Source: Pseudomonas viridiflava
GTDB taxonomy: Bacteria; Pseudomonadota; Gammaproteobacteria; Pseudomonadales; Pseudomonadaceae
Assembly: GCF_900590755.1 (NCBI RefSeq)
Contig: NZ_UUOC01000042.1
Location: 1 to 61,366, forward strand
Direction: 5' to 3'
DNA: 61,366 bases
Below are positions 51,649-60,459 of the stretch, piece after piece. The position numbers were made by a program, and so were the translations under genes. The notes under the pieces are model-generated. The model was not told the DNA's origin. It did no database searches and saw only the letters and a program-made list of their open reading frames with translations. How positions within the stretch are numbered: position 1 is the first letter of the stretch; each line of letters opens with the position of its first letter.

Positions 51649-52896
51649 TCAATCCCAGCTAAGCGCGCCGCCGGTTTGGTATTCAATAACCCGCGTCTCG
51701 AAGAAGTTTTTCTCTTTCTTCAAGTCCATGATTTCGCTCATCCATGGGAATGGGTTGGTGGTACCTGGATACTCTTCTTTCAAACCGATCTGGCTCAGGC
51801 GACGGTTGGCGATGAATTTGAGGTAGTCCTCCATCATCGCGGCGTTCATGCCGAGGACGCCGCGGGGCATGGTGTCGCGGGCGTATTCGATTTCCAGTTG
51901 GGTGCCTTGCAGGATCATCTGGCTGGCTTCTTCCTTCATTTCGGCGTCCCACAGGTGTGGGTTTTCGATTTTGATCTGGTTGATCACGTCGATGCCGAAG
52001 TTCAGGTGCATGGATTCGTCGCGCAGGATGTACTGGAACTGCTCGGCGACGCCGGTCATTTTGTTGCGGCGGCCCATGGACAGGATCTGGGTGAAGCCGC
52101 AGTAGAAGAAGATGCCTTCCAGTACGCAGTAGTAGGCGATCAGGTTGCGCAGCAGTTCTTTGTCGGTTTCTTCGGTGCCGGTTTCGAACTTCGGATCGGA
52201 GATCGAACGGGTGTATTTCAGGCCCCAGGCGGCTTTTTTCGCGACCGATGGGATCTCGTGGTACATGTTGAAGATCTCGCCTTCATCCATGGCCAGCGAT
52301 TCGATGCAGTACTGGTAGGCGTGGGTGTGGATCGCTTCTTCGAAGGCCTGGCGCAGGATGTACTGGCGGCACTCCGGGTTGGTGATCAGGCGGTACACGG
52401 CCAGCACCAGGTTGTTGGCAACCAGGGAGTCGGCGGTGGAGAAGAAGCCCAGGTTGCGCATGACGATGCGGCGTTCGTCGTCGGTCAGGCCTTGTGGGTC
52501 TTTCCACAGGGCGATGTCGGCGGTCATGTTGACTTCTTGCGGCATCCAGTGGTTTGCGCAACCGTCCAGGTATTTCTGCCAGGCCCAGTCGTACTTGAAA
52601 GGCACGAGCTGGTTGAGGTCGGCGCGGCAGTTGATCATCATTTTTTCGTCAACGGCAACACGGGCGCTAGCGCCTTCGAGTTCAGCCAGACCTTCAGCGA
52701 CGTCCAGTGCGTCCAGCGCTTTTTTGGCGCGGACCAGGGCAGGGGAGTCTTTGTCGGTGATGTTGCGGGCTTCGGTTGCCGCGGCGCCACCGGCGCTGTC
52801 GAGGCGGTCCATGTTGGCTTCGTTGGCGTGACCGGCGTTGGTCGCTTTGGCGACTGTTTCGCCGTCTTCTTTATCGAATTCGTCCCAGCTCAGCAT
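51649..52896 (-). CDS. nrdB: Class Ia ribonucleotide reductase, beta subunit
   Basis: NrdB, 415 residues, houses the di-iron tyrosyl radical used by NrdA to make deoxynucleotides. The metal ligands and radical site are visible: Glu187 and His190 (EEAIHTHAYQY) with the radical tyrosine at 194, Glu in VLEGIFFYCGF, and Glu/His in DESMHLNFG. The C-terminal tail, which docks to NrdA, ends GGALSWD. The N-terminal 80 residues are an acidic Ala-rich extension seen in pseudomonads. It has its own upstream region with NrdR-like boxes (53260-53304) rather than running on from nrdA. Confidence 0.97.
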   Translation of the reverse strand: MLSWDEFDKEDGETVAKATNAGHANEANMDRLDSAGGAAATEARNITDKDSPALVRAKKALDALDVAEGLAELEGASARVAVDEKMMINCRADLNQLVPFKYDWAWQKYLDGCANHWMPQEVNMTADIALWKDPQGLTDDERRIVMRNLGFFSTADSLVANNLVLAVYRLITNPECRQYILRQAFEEAIHTHAYQYCIESLAMDEGEIFNMYHEIPSVAKKAAWGLKYTRSISDPKFETGTEETDKELLRNLIAYYCVLEGIFFYCGFTQILSMGRRNKMTGVAEQFQYILRDESMHLNFGIDVINQIKIENPHLWDAEMKEEASQMILQGTQLEIEYARDTMPRGVLGMNAAMMEDYLKFIANRRLSQIGLKEEYPGTTNPFPWMSEIMDLKKEKNFFETRVIEYQTGGALSWD

Positions 52897-53259
52897 GGTG
52901 GAAGCTCCTGAATTTCAAAGGATGTAGTGCCCGCGTCGTGTCGCTAACGTTGGCAACGGATTTCTTGATTTACTCGGGATCGACTGGCTTGTGAGGCTGC
53001 AGATCGATCAATGGATTTGCCGCCGCGGCGCGGGGCCATACAGGCGAACAAAACGGGTAGTAGAGGTTGCTTTCAGGTAGGACAGCATTGCGTGTGCAAA
53101 TGGTCATTTGGGTACCCTGGAGCGAGCGCGGGATTATACAGATTTTGCCCGGCACTTGTTCATCCATGACTGCATTTTGGGGTGTGATTTTCACTTTTTT
53201 CTATTGCATTTGAGCGGTCATTCTCAATTGGTGAGATATGAGCGGGAATGCAGTGAAAA

Positions 53260-53304
53260 CCCTGTATGTAGTGTTTTTCAAATTTCGAAACACATCATAT
53301 AGGT
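53260..53304 (-). promoter_or_regulatory. Tandem NrdR-like boxes upstream of nrdB
   Basis: Two NrdR-like palindromes (CCCTGTATGTAGTG at 53260-53273 and CACATCATATAGGT at 53291-53304) have centres 31 bp apart, the spacing NrdR boxes usually show. They are about 364 bp before the nrdB start, so a long leader is implied. NrdR represses ribonucleotide reductase genes when dATP/ATP load is high. Confidence 0.7.
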
Positions 53305-53689
53305 CTCGCTGGTCTCCGGCAATGTGTCGATGCGACGCATTTGCGCTAAGGATTTATGGCTTGATGGAGGTCAATGTTTCTGTGTGCCTTGGATATAGGG
53401 GGCTGTGGCGGGGGGAGGGGTTTAGACGGGGATTTTCAGGTGACCAACGGTTGTTGTGACGGGCGTGCGCGATGTAAGTCGATGCGGGAGACGGACTCTA
53501 TGTTTGTCTGCAAGTCCTCTGCGGCCGAGCCAATGCCATCGCGAGCAAGCTCACTCCTACAGACAATCACCCTGTTGGAGAGAGGCTTGCACGCGAAGAA
53601 CGATAATGCGGTCTATCTGATAAATCGCAGCGTCTGCATCGCGGGCAAGCACCGCTCCCACAGGGGATTGCGGGCTGCCCGCGCCGGCG
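53305..53689. repeat. Gene-free region with half palindromes
   Basis: No gene is seen between the NrdR-like boxes and the chemoreceptor. Several REP-like arms lie close together (CATCGCGAGCAAGCTCACTC near 53538, TGTTGGAGAGAGGCTTGCACG near 53574, CATCGCGGGCAAGCACCGCT near 53636), some diverged. Confidence 0.6.
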
Positions 53690-55330
53690 TTAGCTGACTT
53701 TGAAGAACGCCACTTTCTGGGTCAGGCGGTCTGCAAGTTTGGCCAGTTCCTGGCTGGCGGTTGCGACTTGTTTTGAGCCTGTCGCTGACTGCACGGTGGA
53801 GCCATGGATGCGGTTGATGTTGACCGCCACTTCTTCGGCTACAGCGCTTTGCTGCACTGAGGCGCTGGCGATTTGTGCGTTCATGCGGTTGATGGCGCCC
53901 ACTTCCTGGCTGATTTTGGACAGCGCGCCCTGTGCGTTGCGGGTTTGTTCCACGGTGCGGCTGACCAGTTCGCAGTTATTGCGCATGGTTTGCGCGGCTG
54001 CTTCGGTACCGCCTTGCAAGGTGCTGATCATTTCCCGGATGTCTTGGGTCGAGCGCTGGGTGCGGTTGGCCAGCGAGCGGACTTCATCGGCCACAACCGC
54101 AAACCCTCGGCCATGCTCACCGGCCCGAGCGGCTTCGATGGCGGCGTTCAAGGCCAGGAGGTTGGTCTGCGCGGCGATGGAGTTGATCACGTCGATCACA
54201 GACTCGATCTCCTCGCTCTGTTTGGAAACGTGCTCAACGGTGAGGGTGGTTTGAGCCAGTGAGGTCGCCAGCTCTTCAATCGCCAGCGTGGTGTCGGCAA
54301 CCAGTTGGTTACCGCTTACCACTTCGGTATCGGCCAGACGTGTTGCGTTCGCGGCCTGGGAGGCGTAACCCGTGACTTCGTTGACGGTAGCGGCCATTTG
54401 CGTGATGGCAGTCGCGACTTGCTCGGCCTCGCGGGTTTGCAGGTTTATCTGCTCGTTGTTGGTGATGGAGGTGGCGGAGAGCATCGTCGAAGAATGGTTG
54501 ACCTCCTGAGCTGCCATGCGCACTTGGGTAATGGTGTCGGCCAGCCGGATAAGGGCGGTTTTCAGAACACCCATGACGCTGTCGGGATAGTGGGTTTCGA
54601 TGCGCTGTTGCAAATCGCCTGCTGCCAGACGCTGGATGGCTTGGGCCACTTCAGTCGGTTCCGCGCCCAGTGTTGATTTGACGAATCGAATGATGACGGT
54701 TGCCAGGATGATGCTCAGCAGCAGGGCCACGGCGGTCGCCAGCAGCATCAAGCCGCGAAACTGGCTGGCGGTGGCTTGCACATCAGTCAGCTGCGACTTG
54801 ATGGATGCTTCTTCGTGGTCGATCAAAGCATTGATGCGTTTGAGCCACTCGCTGTAGTTGGCCGATACCTGGTTCAGCAGTAAAGCCTGAGAGCCCGCGA
54901 TGTCGCCGGTACGCCGCAGGGTGATCAGTGTTTTCGTGGCGGCGAGGGTTTGCTGTTCGATTTCCTTGATGGCGCGCAGCATGGATTGCTCTTGAGCGCT
55001 GACGTGGCCACTTGCATACAGTTGATCCAGTGGCGCGGCGGAGTCGACGTAGTCTTTTTCCAAGCGGGTGACTTCGCTCAGATGGCTCTCAAGGTCTCGA
55101 TCATTGCTCACCAATACCGCGTCGCGAATGGCAATGGCCCGGTTGTGCACGCTGCCCCGAAAGTTGATCGCGTAGCGCTGCACTTTTGCGGCGTTTTCGC
55201 TGACGTCTTCGAGAGTGGAGTCAATGAAACCGACCCTTTGGATACCCACAGCGGTAATCAGGACAAGAAAAGACACGATGGCGGCAAAGCCCAGGCCGAT
55301 GCGCGATGCGAGGGAAATCGGGTTTTTCAT
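53690..55330 (-). CDS. Methyl-accepting chemotaxis protein between nrdA and nrdB
   Basis: A 546-residue chemoreceptor with an N-terminal membrane helix (about 9-31), a helical sensor region (KVQRYAINFRGSVHNRAIAIRDAVLVSNDRDL to EASIKSQLTD), a second helix (about 195-217), a HAMP domain (EPTEVAQAIQRLAAGDLQQRIE) and the signalling tip AAQTNLLALNAAIEAARAGEHGRGFAVVADEVRSLANRTQ. It is a different receptor from the one at 40982. Its position between nrdA and nrdB, with long gaps on both sides, suggests independent transcription. Ligand unknown. Confidence 0.93.
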   Translation of the reverse strand: MKNPISLASRIGLGFAAIVSFLVLITAVGIQRVGFIDSTLEDVSENAAKVQRYAINFRGSVHNRAIAIRDAVLVSNDRDLESHLSEVTRLEKDYVDSAAPLDQLYASGHVSAQEQSMLRAIKEIEQQTLAATKTLITLRRTGDIAGSQALLLNQVSANYSEWLKRINALIDHEEASIKSQLTDVQATASQFRGLMLLATAVALLLSIILATVIIRFVKSTLGAEPTEVAQAIQRLAAGDLQQRIETHYPDSVMGVLKTALIRLADTITQVRMAAQEVNHSSTMLSATSITNNEQINLQTREAEQVATAITQMAATVNEVTGYASQAANATRLADTEVVSGNQLVADTTLAIEELATSLAQTTLTVEHVSKQSEEIESVIDVINSIAAQTNLLALNAAIEAARAGEHGRGFAVVADEVRSLANRTQRSTQDIREMISTLQGGTEAAAQTMRNNCELVSRTVEQTRNAQGALSKISQEVGAINRMNAQIASASVQQSAVAEEVAVNINRIHGSTVQSATGSKQVATASQELAKLADRLTQKVAFFKVS

Positions 55331-55890
55331 GAGTTGAGCTCGTGGGGAAACGAAGTACCAAAACGTACTGGTATCAATACGCCATCTTTGGGTTGTACGA
55401 AGGTATCGTCATGCGAGATCGTTGCCCAATCAATGGAGACTACGGCATTCATAGGGGCATGCTATGGAATTGTTTGGGTTCGTCAGGGTTGAATCGAATT
55501 TTTGGGCGTATCGGCCTGTTGTCGGTGGAAAGGTTGACGCCATCGCGAGCAAGCTCGCTCCTACAGGTCCGGGGTTTGCTGAGAGTTTGCGAATGGGTCA
55601 GTAGATGCGTTAGCTGGGCTGACGTCATCGCGAGCAAGCGCGCTCCTGCGAGGCGGGGTTTGCCTAGGGTGGGCGGATGGAGCAGTAGATGCGTTGGCTG
55701 GGCTGACGTCATCGCGGGCAAGCGCGCTCCTACAGGTTTGGGTTCTGTGGAGGGGATTGTTCAAGGGGGAGGTTTTGCGGGGAGGCCGGGAGGGTTGGAT
55801 GCTCCCGGTTTGCTACTGGGTAGCGTGTTACGTATTCGCGAGCAAGCTCGCTCCCACTGAAGGTGGTGAGAGCGGGCTTTTGGCTATGCC
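55331..55890. other. Gene-free gap between chemoreceptor and nrdA
   Basis: A 560-bp gap that holds the same-direction repeat arms (55520-55740) and a further arm at about 55840 (GCGAGCAAGCTCGCTCCCA). No gene is seen. The chemoreceptor promoter should lie in the part near 55331-55500. Confidence 0.6.
55520..55740. repeat. Tandem 83-bp repeats with REP arms
   Basis: Units such as GTAGATGCGTTAGCTGGGCT recur with an 83-bp period (55601 and 55684), each followed by a GCGAGCAAGCGCGCTCCTGC-type arm. A diverged earlier copy has its arm near 55544. All arms point the same way, unlike the usual opposed pairs. Confidence 0.75.
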
Positions 55891-58803
55891 TTATTGGCAA
55901 GCCTCGCAATCCGGTTCGTCGATGGCACAGGCTTTAGGCACTGGCGCTGGACCGGCTGGTGCAGCTTCGGTTGGGCGCGGGGCGGTGATCGCCGAGTCGT
56001 CCGGGCCGTGGCCGCCGCTCGATACTGCGTTGAGCTTGCCGGTGTTGACGGTGGATTTCTCGGTGCTGGTCGCGGCCAGGGCACGGAGGTAGTAAGTGGT
56101 TTTCAGACCACGGTACCAGGCCATGCGGTAGGTCACGTCCAGCTTCTTGCCCGATGCGCCGGCGATGTACAGGTTCAGGGACTGAGCCTGGTCGATCCAC
56201 TTCTGGCGACGGCTTGCTGCGTCAACAATCCACTTGGTATCCACTTCGAACGCGGTGGCGTACAGGTCTTTGAGTTCCTGCGGGATGCGTTCGATCTGCT
56301 GTACGGAACCGTCGTAGTACTTCAGGTCGTTGATCATGACCGAGTCCCACAGGTCGCGGGCTTTGAGGTCGCGAACCAGGTACGGGTTGATCACGGTGAA
56401 TTCGCCGGAGAGGTTCGATTTCACGTACAGGTTTTGATACGTCGGTTCGATCGACTGCGATACGCCGGTGATGTTGGCGATGGTCGCGGTCGGTGCGATG
56501 GCCATGATGTTGGAGTTACGAATACCCTTCTGTACACGGGCACGGACTGGCGCCCAGTCCAGGGATTCGTTCAGGTCAACGTCGATGTACTTCTGGCCAC
56601 GCTGTTCGATCAGGATCTGTTGCGAATCCAGCGGCAGGATGCCTTTGGACCACAGGGAACCCTGGAACGTCTCGTAAGCACCGCGCTCGTCGGCCAGGTC
56701 GCAGGACGCCTGGATCGCGTAGTAGCTGACCGCTTCCATGGACTTGTCGGCGAACTCGACGGCAGCATCGGAACCGTAAGGAATGTGCTGCAGATACAGC
56801 GCGTCCTGGAAGCCCATGATGCCCAGGCCGACTGGACGGTGCTTGAAGTTCGAGTTCTTGGCTTGCGGTACCGAGTAGTAGTTGATGTCGATAACGTTAT
56901 CGAGCATGCGAACGGCTACGTCGATGGTGCGCTTGAGCTTGTCGGTGTCCAGCTTGCCGCCCACGATGTGGTTCGGCAGGTTGATCGAGCCCAGGTTGCA
57001 GACCGCGATTTCGTCCTTGTTGGTGTTCAGTGTGATCTCGGTGCACAGGTTCGAGCTGTGAACCACGCCCACGTGCTGCTGCGGGCTACGCAGGTTGCAC
57101 GGGTCTTTGAAGGTCAGCCATGGGTGGCCGGTTTCGAACAGCATCGAGAGCATCTTGCGCCACAGATCCTTGGCCTGGATGGTCTTGAACAGTTTGATCT
57201 TGCCTGGGTATTCGCTCAGCGCTTCGTAGTACTCGTAGCGCTCTTCGAAGGCTTTACCGGTCAGGTCGTGCAGATCCGGTACTTCGGACGGCGAGAACAG
57301 GGTCCATTTGCCGTCATCGAAGACGCGCTTCATGAACAGGTCAGGGATCCAGTTGGCGGTGTTCATGTCGTGGGTACGACGACGATCATCACCGGTGTTC
57401 TTGCGCAGCTCGATGAACTCTTCGATGTCCATGTGCCAGGTTTCCAGGTACGCACAGACCGCGCCTTTGCGCTTGCCGCCCTGGTTGACTGCGACTGCAG
57501 TGTCATTCACGACTTTCAGGAACGGTACAACGCCCTGGGATTTGCCGTTGGTGCCTTTGATGTACGAACCCAACGCACGAACCGGCGTCCAGTCGTTGCC
57601 CAGACCGCCTGCGAATTTGGACAGCATGGCGTTGTCGTGGATGGCGTGGTAAATGCCCGACAGGTCATCCGGCACGGTGGTCAGGTAGCAGCTGGACAGC
57701 TGCGGACGCAAGGTACCGGCGTTGAACAGAGTTGGGGTCGACGACATGTAGTCGAAGGACGACAACAGGTTGTAGAACTCGATGGCGCGGTCTTCTTTGG
57801 CTTTCTCTTCGATCGCCAGGCCCATGGCCACACGCATGAAGAAGATCTGCGGCAGTTCGAAACGTACGCCATCCTTGTGGATGAAGTAACGGTCGTACAG
57901 GGTTTGCAGGCCCAGGTAAGTGAACTGCTGATCGCGCTCGTGGTTGATCGCCTTGCCGAGTTTTTCCAGGTCAAAGGTGGCCAGGATCGGGTTCAGCAAT
58001 TCGAACTGAATGCCTTTGGCGATGTACGAAGGCAGGGCCTTGGCATACAGGTCGGCCATTTCGTGGTGAGTGGCGCTTTCAGCGACTTCCAGGAAATTCA
58101 GGCCTTCGGCACGCAGAGTGTCCATCAGCAGGCGGGCGGTCACGAACGAGTAGTGCGGCTCACGCTCAACCAGAGTACGGGCGGTCATCACCAGGGCGGT
58201 GTTGACGTCTTTCATCGCCACGCCGTCGTACAGGTTCTTCAGGGTTTCGCTCTGGATCAGGTTCGCATCGACTTCTTCCAGCCCTTCGCAGGCTTCAGTG
58301 ACGATGGTGTTCAGACGACCCATGTCCAGCGGCGCAACGCTGCCGTCGGCGCGGGTGATGCGGATCGATGGGTGAGCCTGGACCGGTGCGTCGCTGCCAC
58401 GAACGGCACGCTCTTTGGAGCGTTCGTTACGGTAGATCACGTAGTCGCGAGCTACTTTCTGCTCGCCAGCGCGCATCAGGGCCAGTTCAACCTGGTCCTG
58501 GATTTCTTCGATGTGGATAGTGCCGCCCGAAGGCATGCGACGTTTGAAGGTCGCGGTGACTTGTTCGGTCAGGCGGGCAACGGTGTCGTGGATGCGCGAA
58601 GACGCAGCGGCGGTGCCGCCTTCAACTGCGAGAAACGCTTTGGTGATGGCGACGGTGATTTTGTCATCGGTGTAAGGGACGACAGTGCCGTTACGCTTGA
58701 TCACGCGCAGCTGGCCGGGAGCGGTCGCGGACAGGTCCTGTTGGGATTGGCCTGTCTGCGGCGCCGGGGTCGGCGAATTCTCGCGAGTTGTGTCTGTTTG
58801 CAT
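55891..58803 (-). CDS. nrdA: Class Ia ribonucleotide reductase, alpha subunit
   Basis: NrdA, 970 residues, reduces ribonucleotides with the NrdB radical. Two ATP-cone regulatory domains are seen in tandem: LRVIKRNGTVVPYTDDKITVAITKAFLAVEG (about 32-125) and IRITRADGSVAPLDMGRLNTIVTEACEGL (about 130-220). The barrel has the cysteine sites in SSNLCTEITLN and EIAVCNLGSINLP, and PTATIANITGVSQSIEP near the active site. The C-terminus ends DEPDCEACQ, the swinging Cys pair that is re-reduced by thioredoxin. The start is ATG 58803 with GGAG six bases before; a longer frame to 58872 is not needed. Upstream are NrdR-like boxes and a DnaA box. Confidence 0.97.
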   Translation of the reverse strand: MQTDTTRENSPTPAPQTGQSQQDLSATAPGQLRVIKRNGTVVPYTDDKITVAITKAFLAVEGGTAAASSRIHDTVARLTEQVTATFKRRMPSGGTIHIEEIQDQVELALMRAGEQKVARDYVIYRNERSKERAVRGSDAPVQAHPSIRITRADGSVAPLDMGRLNTIVTEACEGLEEVDANLIQSETLKNLYDGVAMKDVNTALVMTARTLVEREPHYSFVTARLLMDTLRAEGLNFLEVAESATHHEMADLYAKALPSYIAKGIQFELLNPILATFDLEKLGKAINHERDQQFTYLGLQTLYDRYFIHKDGVRFELPQIFFMRVAMGLAIEEKAKEDRAIEFYNLLSSFDYMSSTPTLFNAGTLRPQLSSCYLTTVPDDLSGIYHAIHDNAMLSKFAGGLGNDWTPVRALGSYIKGTNGKSQGVVPFLKVVNDTAVAVNQGGKRKGAVCAYLETWHMDIEEFIELRKNTGDDRRRTHDMNTANWIPDLFMKRVFDDGKWTLFSPSEVPDLHDLTGKAFEERYEYYEALSEYPGKIKLFKTIQAKDLWRKMLSMLFETGHPWLTFKDPCNLRSPQQHVGVVHSSNLCTEITLNTNKDEIAVCNLGSINLPNHIVGGKLDTDKLKRTIDVAVRMLDNVIDINYYSVPQAKNSNFKHRPVGLGIMGFQDALYLQHIPYGSDAAVEFADKSMEAVSYYAIQASCDLADERGAYETFQGSLWSKGILPLDSQQILIEQRGQKYIDVDLNESLDWAPVRARVQKGIRNSNIMAIAPTATIANITGVSQSIEPTYQNLYVKSNLSGEFTVINPYLVRDLKARDLWDSVMINDLKYYDGSVQQIERIPQELKDLYATAFEVDTKWIVDAASRRQKWIDQAQSLNLYIAGASGKKLDVTYRMAWYRGLKTTYYLRALAATSTEKSTVNTGKLNAVSSGGHGPDDSAITAPRPTEAAPAGPAPVPKACAIDEPDCEACQ

Positions 58804-59143
58804 GGGTGTCTCCACGTTCTCTATGTTTGTTTGGGTACTGGTTGAGTACCCACCGTTCCGTCTTGAAGGCATTCAGTCGACAAACGTCGGCTGTAAGCGA
58901 CCTCAAAACGGAATGGGGATGGCGGAAGTCGCCGTCCCTGGCTTTGAAGTCAAAAAGGTAACGAATCGTTGCTCGTTACCCTGGAAATCTTAGGGATGGT
59001 GCTGGATAAACATTGCAACAAATGTACGGGTTGGCTCTCGAACTCGGGACTGCGTGCTTAGCGTCGCGGGCTGGAGGGGTTGGGCCGTTAATCGGACCTT
59101 TGGTTCCACGCTGAACGCCGAAGAAAAATGCTTGAAATTCCCG
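58804..59143. other. Long nrdA leader
   Basis: About 340 bp lie between the putative promoter and the nrdA start. No gene or clear riboswitch structure was recognised. The region is AT-richer near 58930-59010. A similarly long leader precedes nrdB. Confidence 0.5.
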
Positions 59144-59187
59144 TTCTACTTGTGGTGGGTTTTTATCTCAAAACCCTATATGTAGGG
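59143..59187 (-). promoter_or_regulatory. nrdA promoter with NrdR-like boxes
   Basis: On the minus strand a -35-like TTGAGA (59171-59166) and a -10-like TAGAAC (59148-59143) are spaced by 17 bp. A perfect palindrome CCCTATATGTAGGG (59174-59187) lies just upstream, and a weaker copy (59144-59157) overlaps the -10, with centres about 30 bp apart. This placement would let NrdR block RNA polymerase. Confidence 0.65.
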
Positions 59188-59247
59188 TTGCTGGTGACGC
59201 CGGGCTACAAGATAAAGCGTTTTGGACACCAATTGCAACGCATGGGC

Positions 59248-59256
59248 TGTGGATAA
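59248..59256 (-). promoter_or_regulatory. Consensus DnaA box upstream of nrdA
   Basis: The 9-mer TTATCCACA, read on the minus strand, is a perfect match to the strong DnaA box. It is about 65 bp upstream of the NrdR-like palindrome. In E. coli DnaA controls nrdAB from such boxes. Confidence 0.6.
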
Positions 59257-59515
59257 AGCTGTGTGTAAATCGTGTATGAAAACGCCCGCTCGCGTGTAGG
59301 CCGCATAACTACTGGACCTGACTGAAATTTCCGGCTTTTGAGGTTTTTTTCCGAAGCTGGCTGATTTTTGCGGGCGCGAACCCTATCACAAAAAATGCCT
59401 TTGGCAAGGGTGGTTTGGCATGTGCTGTGCTTGGGGGAATGGGTTGCTACACTTGCGCGGCCCCTGAACCATCATTGCTGCTGACACCACGTTGTCGCAC
59501 TGCAAATACGGGGCA

Positions 59516-59606
59516 CTGTAGGAGTGAGCTTGCTCGCGATAGCGGTAGGCCTGTCAATACATCATCGTCTGACCTACCGCTATCGCGAGCAAGCTCACTC
59601 CTACAG
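59516..59606. repeat. Palindrome, GGAGTGAGCTTGCTCGCGATAGCGG family
   Basis: Perfect opposed arms of about 33 bp (CTGTAGGAGTGAGCTTGCTC and complement), between nrdA and fhuF, which are divergent. Confidence 0.9.
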
Positions 59607-59635
59607 GGTCTGTGTTTTTCCCGACACACCTCGAT

Positions 59636-59686
59636 CCTGTAGGAGCGCACGAGCAGCGCGAGGCCGCGATGCGGTGTGTCAGTGAT
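59636..59686. repeat. Half palindrome, GAGCAGCGCGAGGCCGCGAT arm
   Basis: A single arm (TGTAGGAGCGCACGAGCAGCG) directly before fhuF with no opposed partner. Confidence 0.7.
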
Positions 59687-59707
59687 TTGTAGTATTCGGG
59701 AATCCCC

Positions 59708-60382
59708 ATGCCACACGATCTATTCACCGGCCCATTCGCATCCTTCGGCCAGACCCTGCTGGCGGCCGACGATCCACGTCCGGTGCAGTCTTTGCTGGAA
59801 CTGCTGCAGCCTGAATCCCTGGACGCTGTGCTGCTGAATATCTACGGCCCGGACCTGATGCCTGCGCAGCGGGCGGTGCTGGTTTCGCAGTGGTCCAAGT
59901 ATTACTTCATGCAATTGATCCCGCCGGTGGTGGTGGCCAGTCTGGTTTTTGATCGGCATTGGTCATTGAGGCTTGATCAAGTGAGCCTGGCGCTGGACGA
60001 GCGGGGTTTGCCGAGTGGCGTGAAGCTCGACGTGTACGATGGTGGATCGCTCGATGGCCTGCTGGATGACAACCTGCGGCCCTTCATTGAAATACTCAGC
60101 ACTTATGGCGATCTGCCGGGCGCGGTGTTGTGGGGCAATGCGGGGGATTATCTGGAAAGCTGCCTTGTCCGCCTGGGTGCCGTGACAGATGTTTCGCTGG
60201 AAGCGGGCTATGGGTTGTTGCGCAATAGCACGCTGAGTGATGGGAGACGCAATCCGCTATTCAATGCCGTCAGCTATGTCGGCGAACCCGCGCGCCGAAA
60301 GCGCCGGACCTGTTGTTTGAGTTATCAGGTGGAATGGGTGGGGCGGTGCGAGCATTGTCCGCTGGGATGCGATCATTTGTAG
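59708..60382 (+). CDS. fhuF: FhuF-like siderophore-iron reductase
   Basis: A 224-residue cytosolic [2Fe-2S] protein that reduces and frees iron from imported ferri-siderophores. The family signature is at the C-terminus: RRKRRTCCLSYQVEWVGRCEHCPLG, with the C-C-x10-C-x2-C cluster ligands. The rest is the helical FhuF body (YGPDLMPAQRAVLVSQWSKYYFMQLIPPVVVASLV). No siderophore transporter genes are in the window, but pcpS, needed for siderophore synthesis, is next in the opposite orientation. Confidence 0.93.
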   Translation: MPHDLFTGPFASFGQTLLAADDPRPVQSLLELLQPESLDAVLLNIYGPDLMPAQRAVLVSQWSKYYFMQLIPPVVVASLVFDRHWSLRLDQVSLALDERGLPSGVKLDVYDGGSLDGLLDDNLRPFIEILSTYGDLPGAVLWGNAGDYLESCLVRLGAVTDVSLEAGYGLLRNSTLSDGRRNPLFNAVSYVGEPARRKRRTCCLSYQVEWVGRCEHCPLGCDHL

Positions 60383-60451
60383 GCGCTGCCCCAGGCTGCG
60401 AAAGCGGTGTGTCAGGCAGATTGCTTTCGCAGCCTTCGGCAGCTCCTACAG
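60378..60451. repeat. REP-like palindrome overlapping the fhuF stop
   Basis: Opposed arms GTAGGCGCTGCCCCAGGCTG and CCTTCGGCAGCTCCTAC. The left arm starts within the last codons of fhuF (stop at 60380-60382), so the element supplies the stop codon. Confidence 0.85.
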
Positions 60452-60459
60452 ATGATTTT

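Noticed and set aside
51676..52911. A 411-codon open frame opposite nrdB
   Set aside because: Shadow of nrdB; composition is Val/Phe/Gly-rich as expected from reading the complement.
55894..58845. A 983-codon open frame on the plus strand opposite nrdA
   Set aside because: It is the antisense shadow of nrdA caused by high GC at third positions; it has no ribosome site and no domain.
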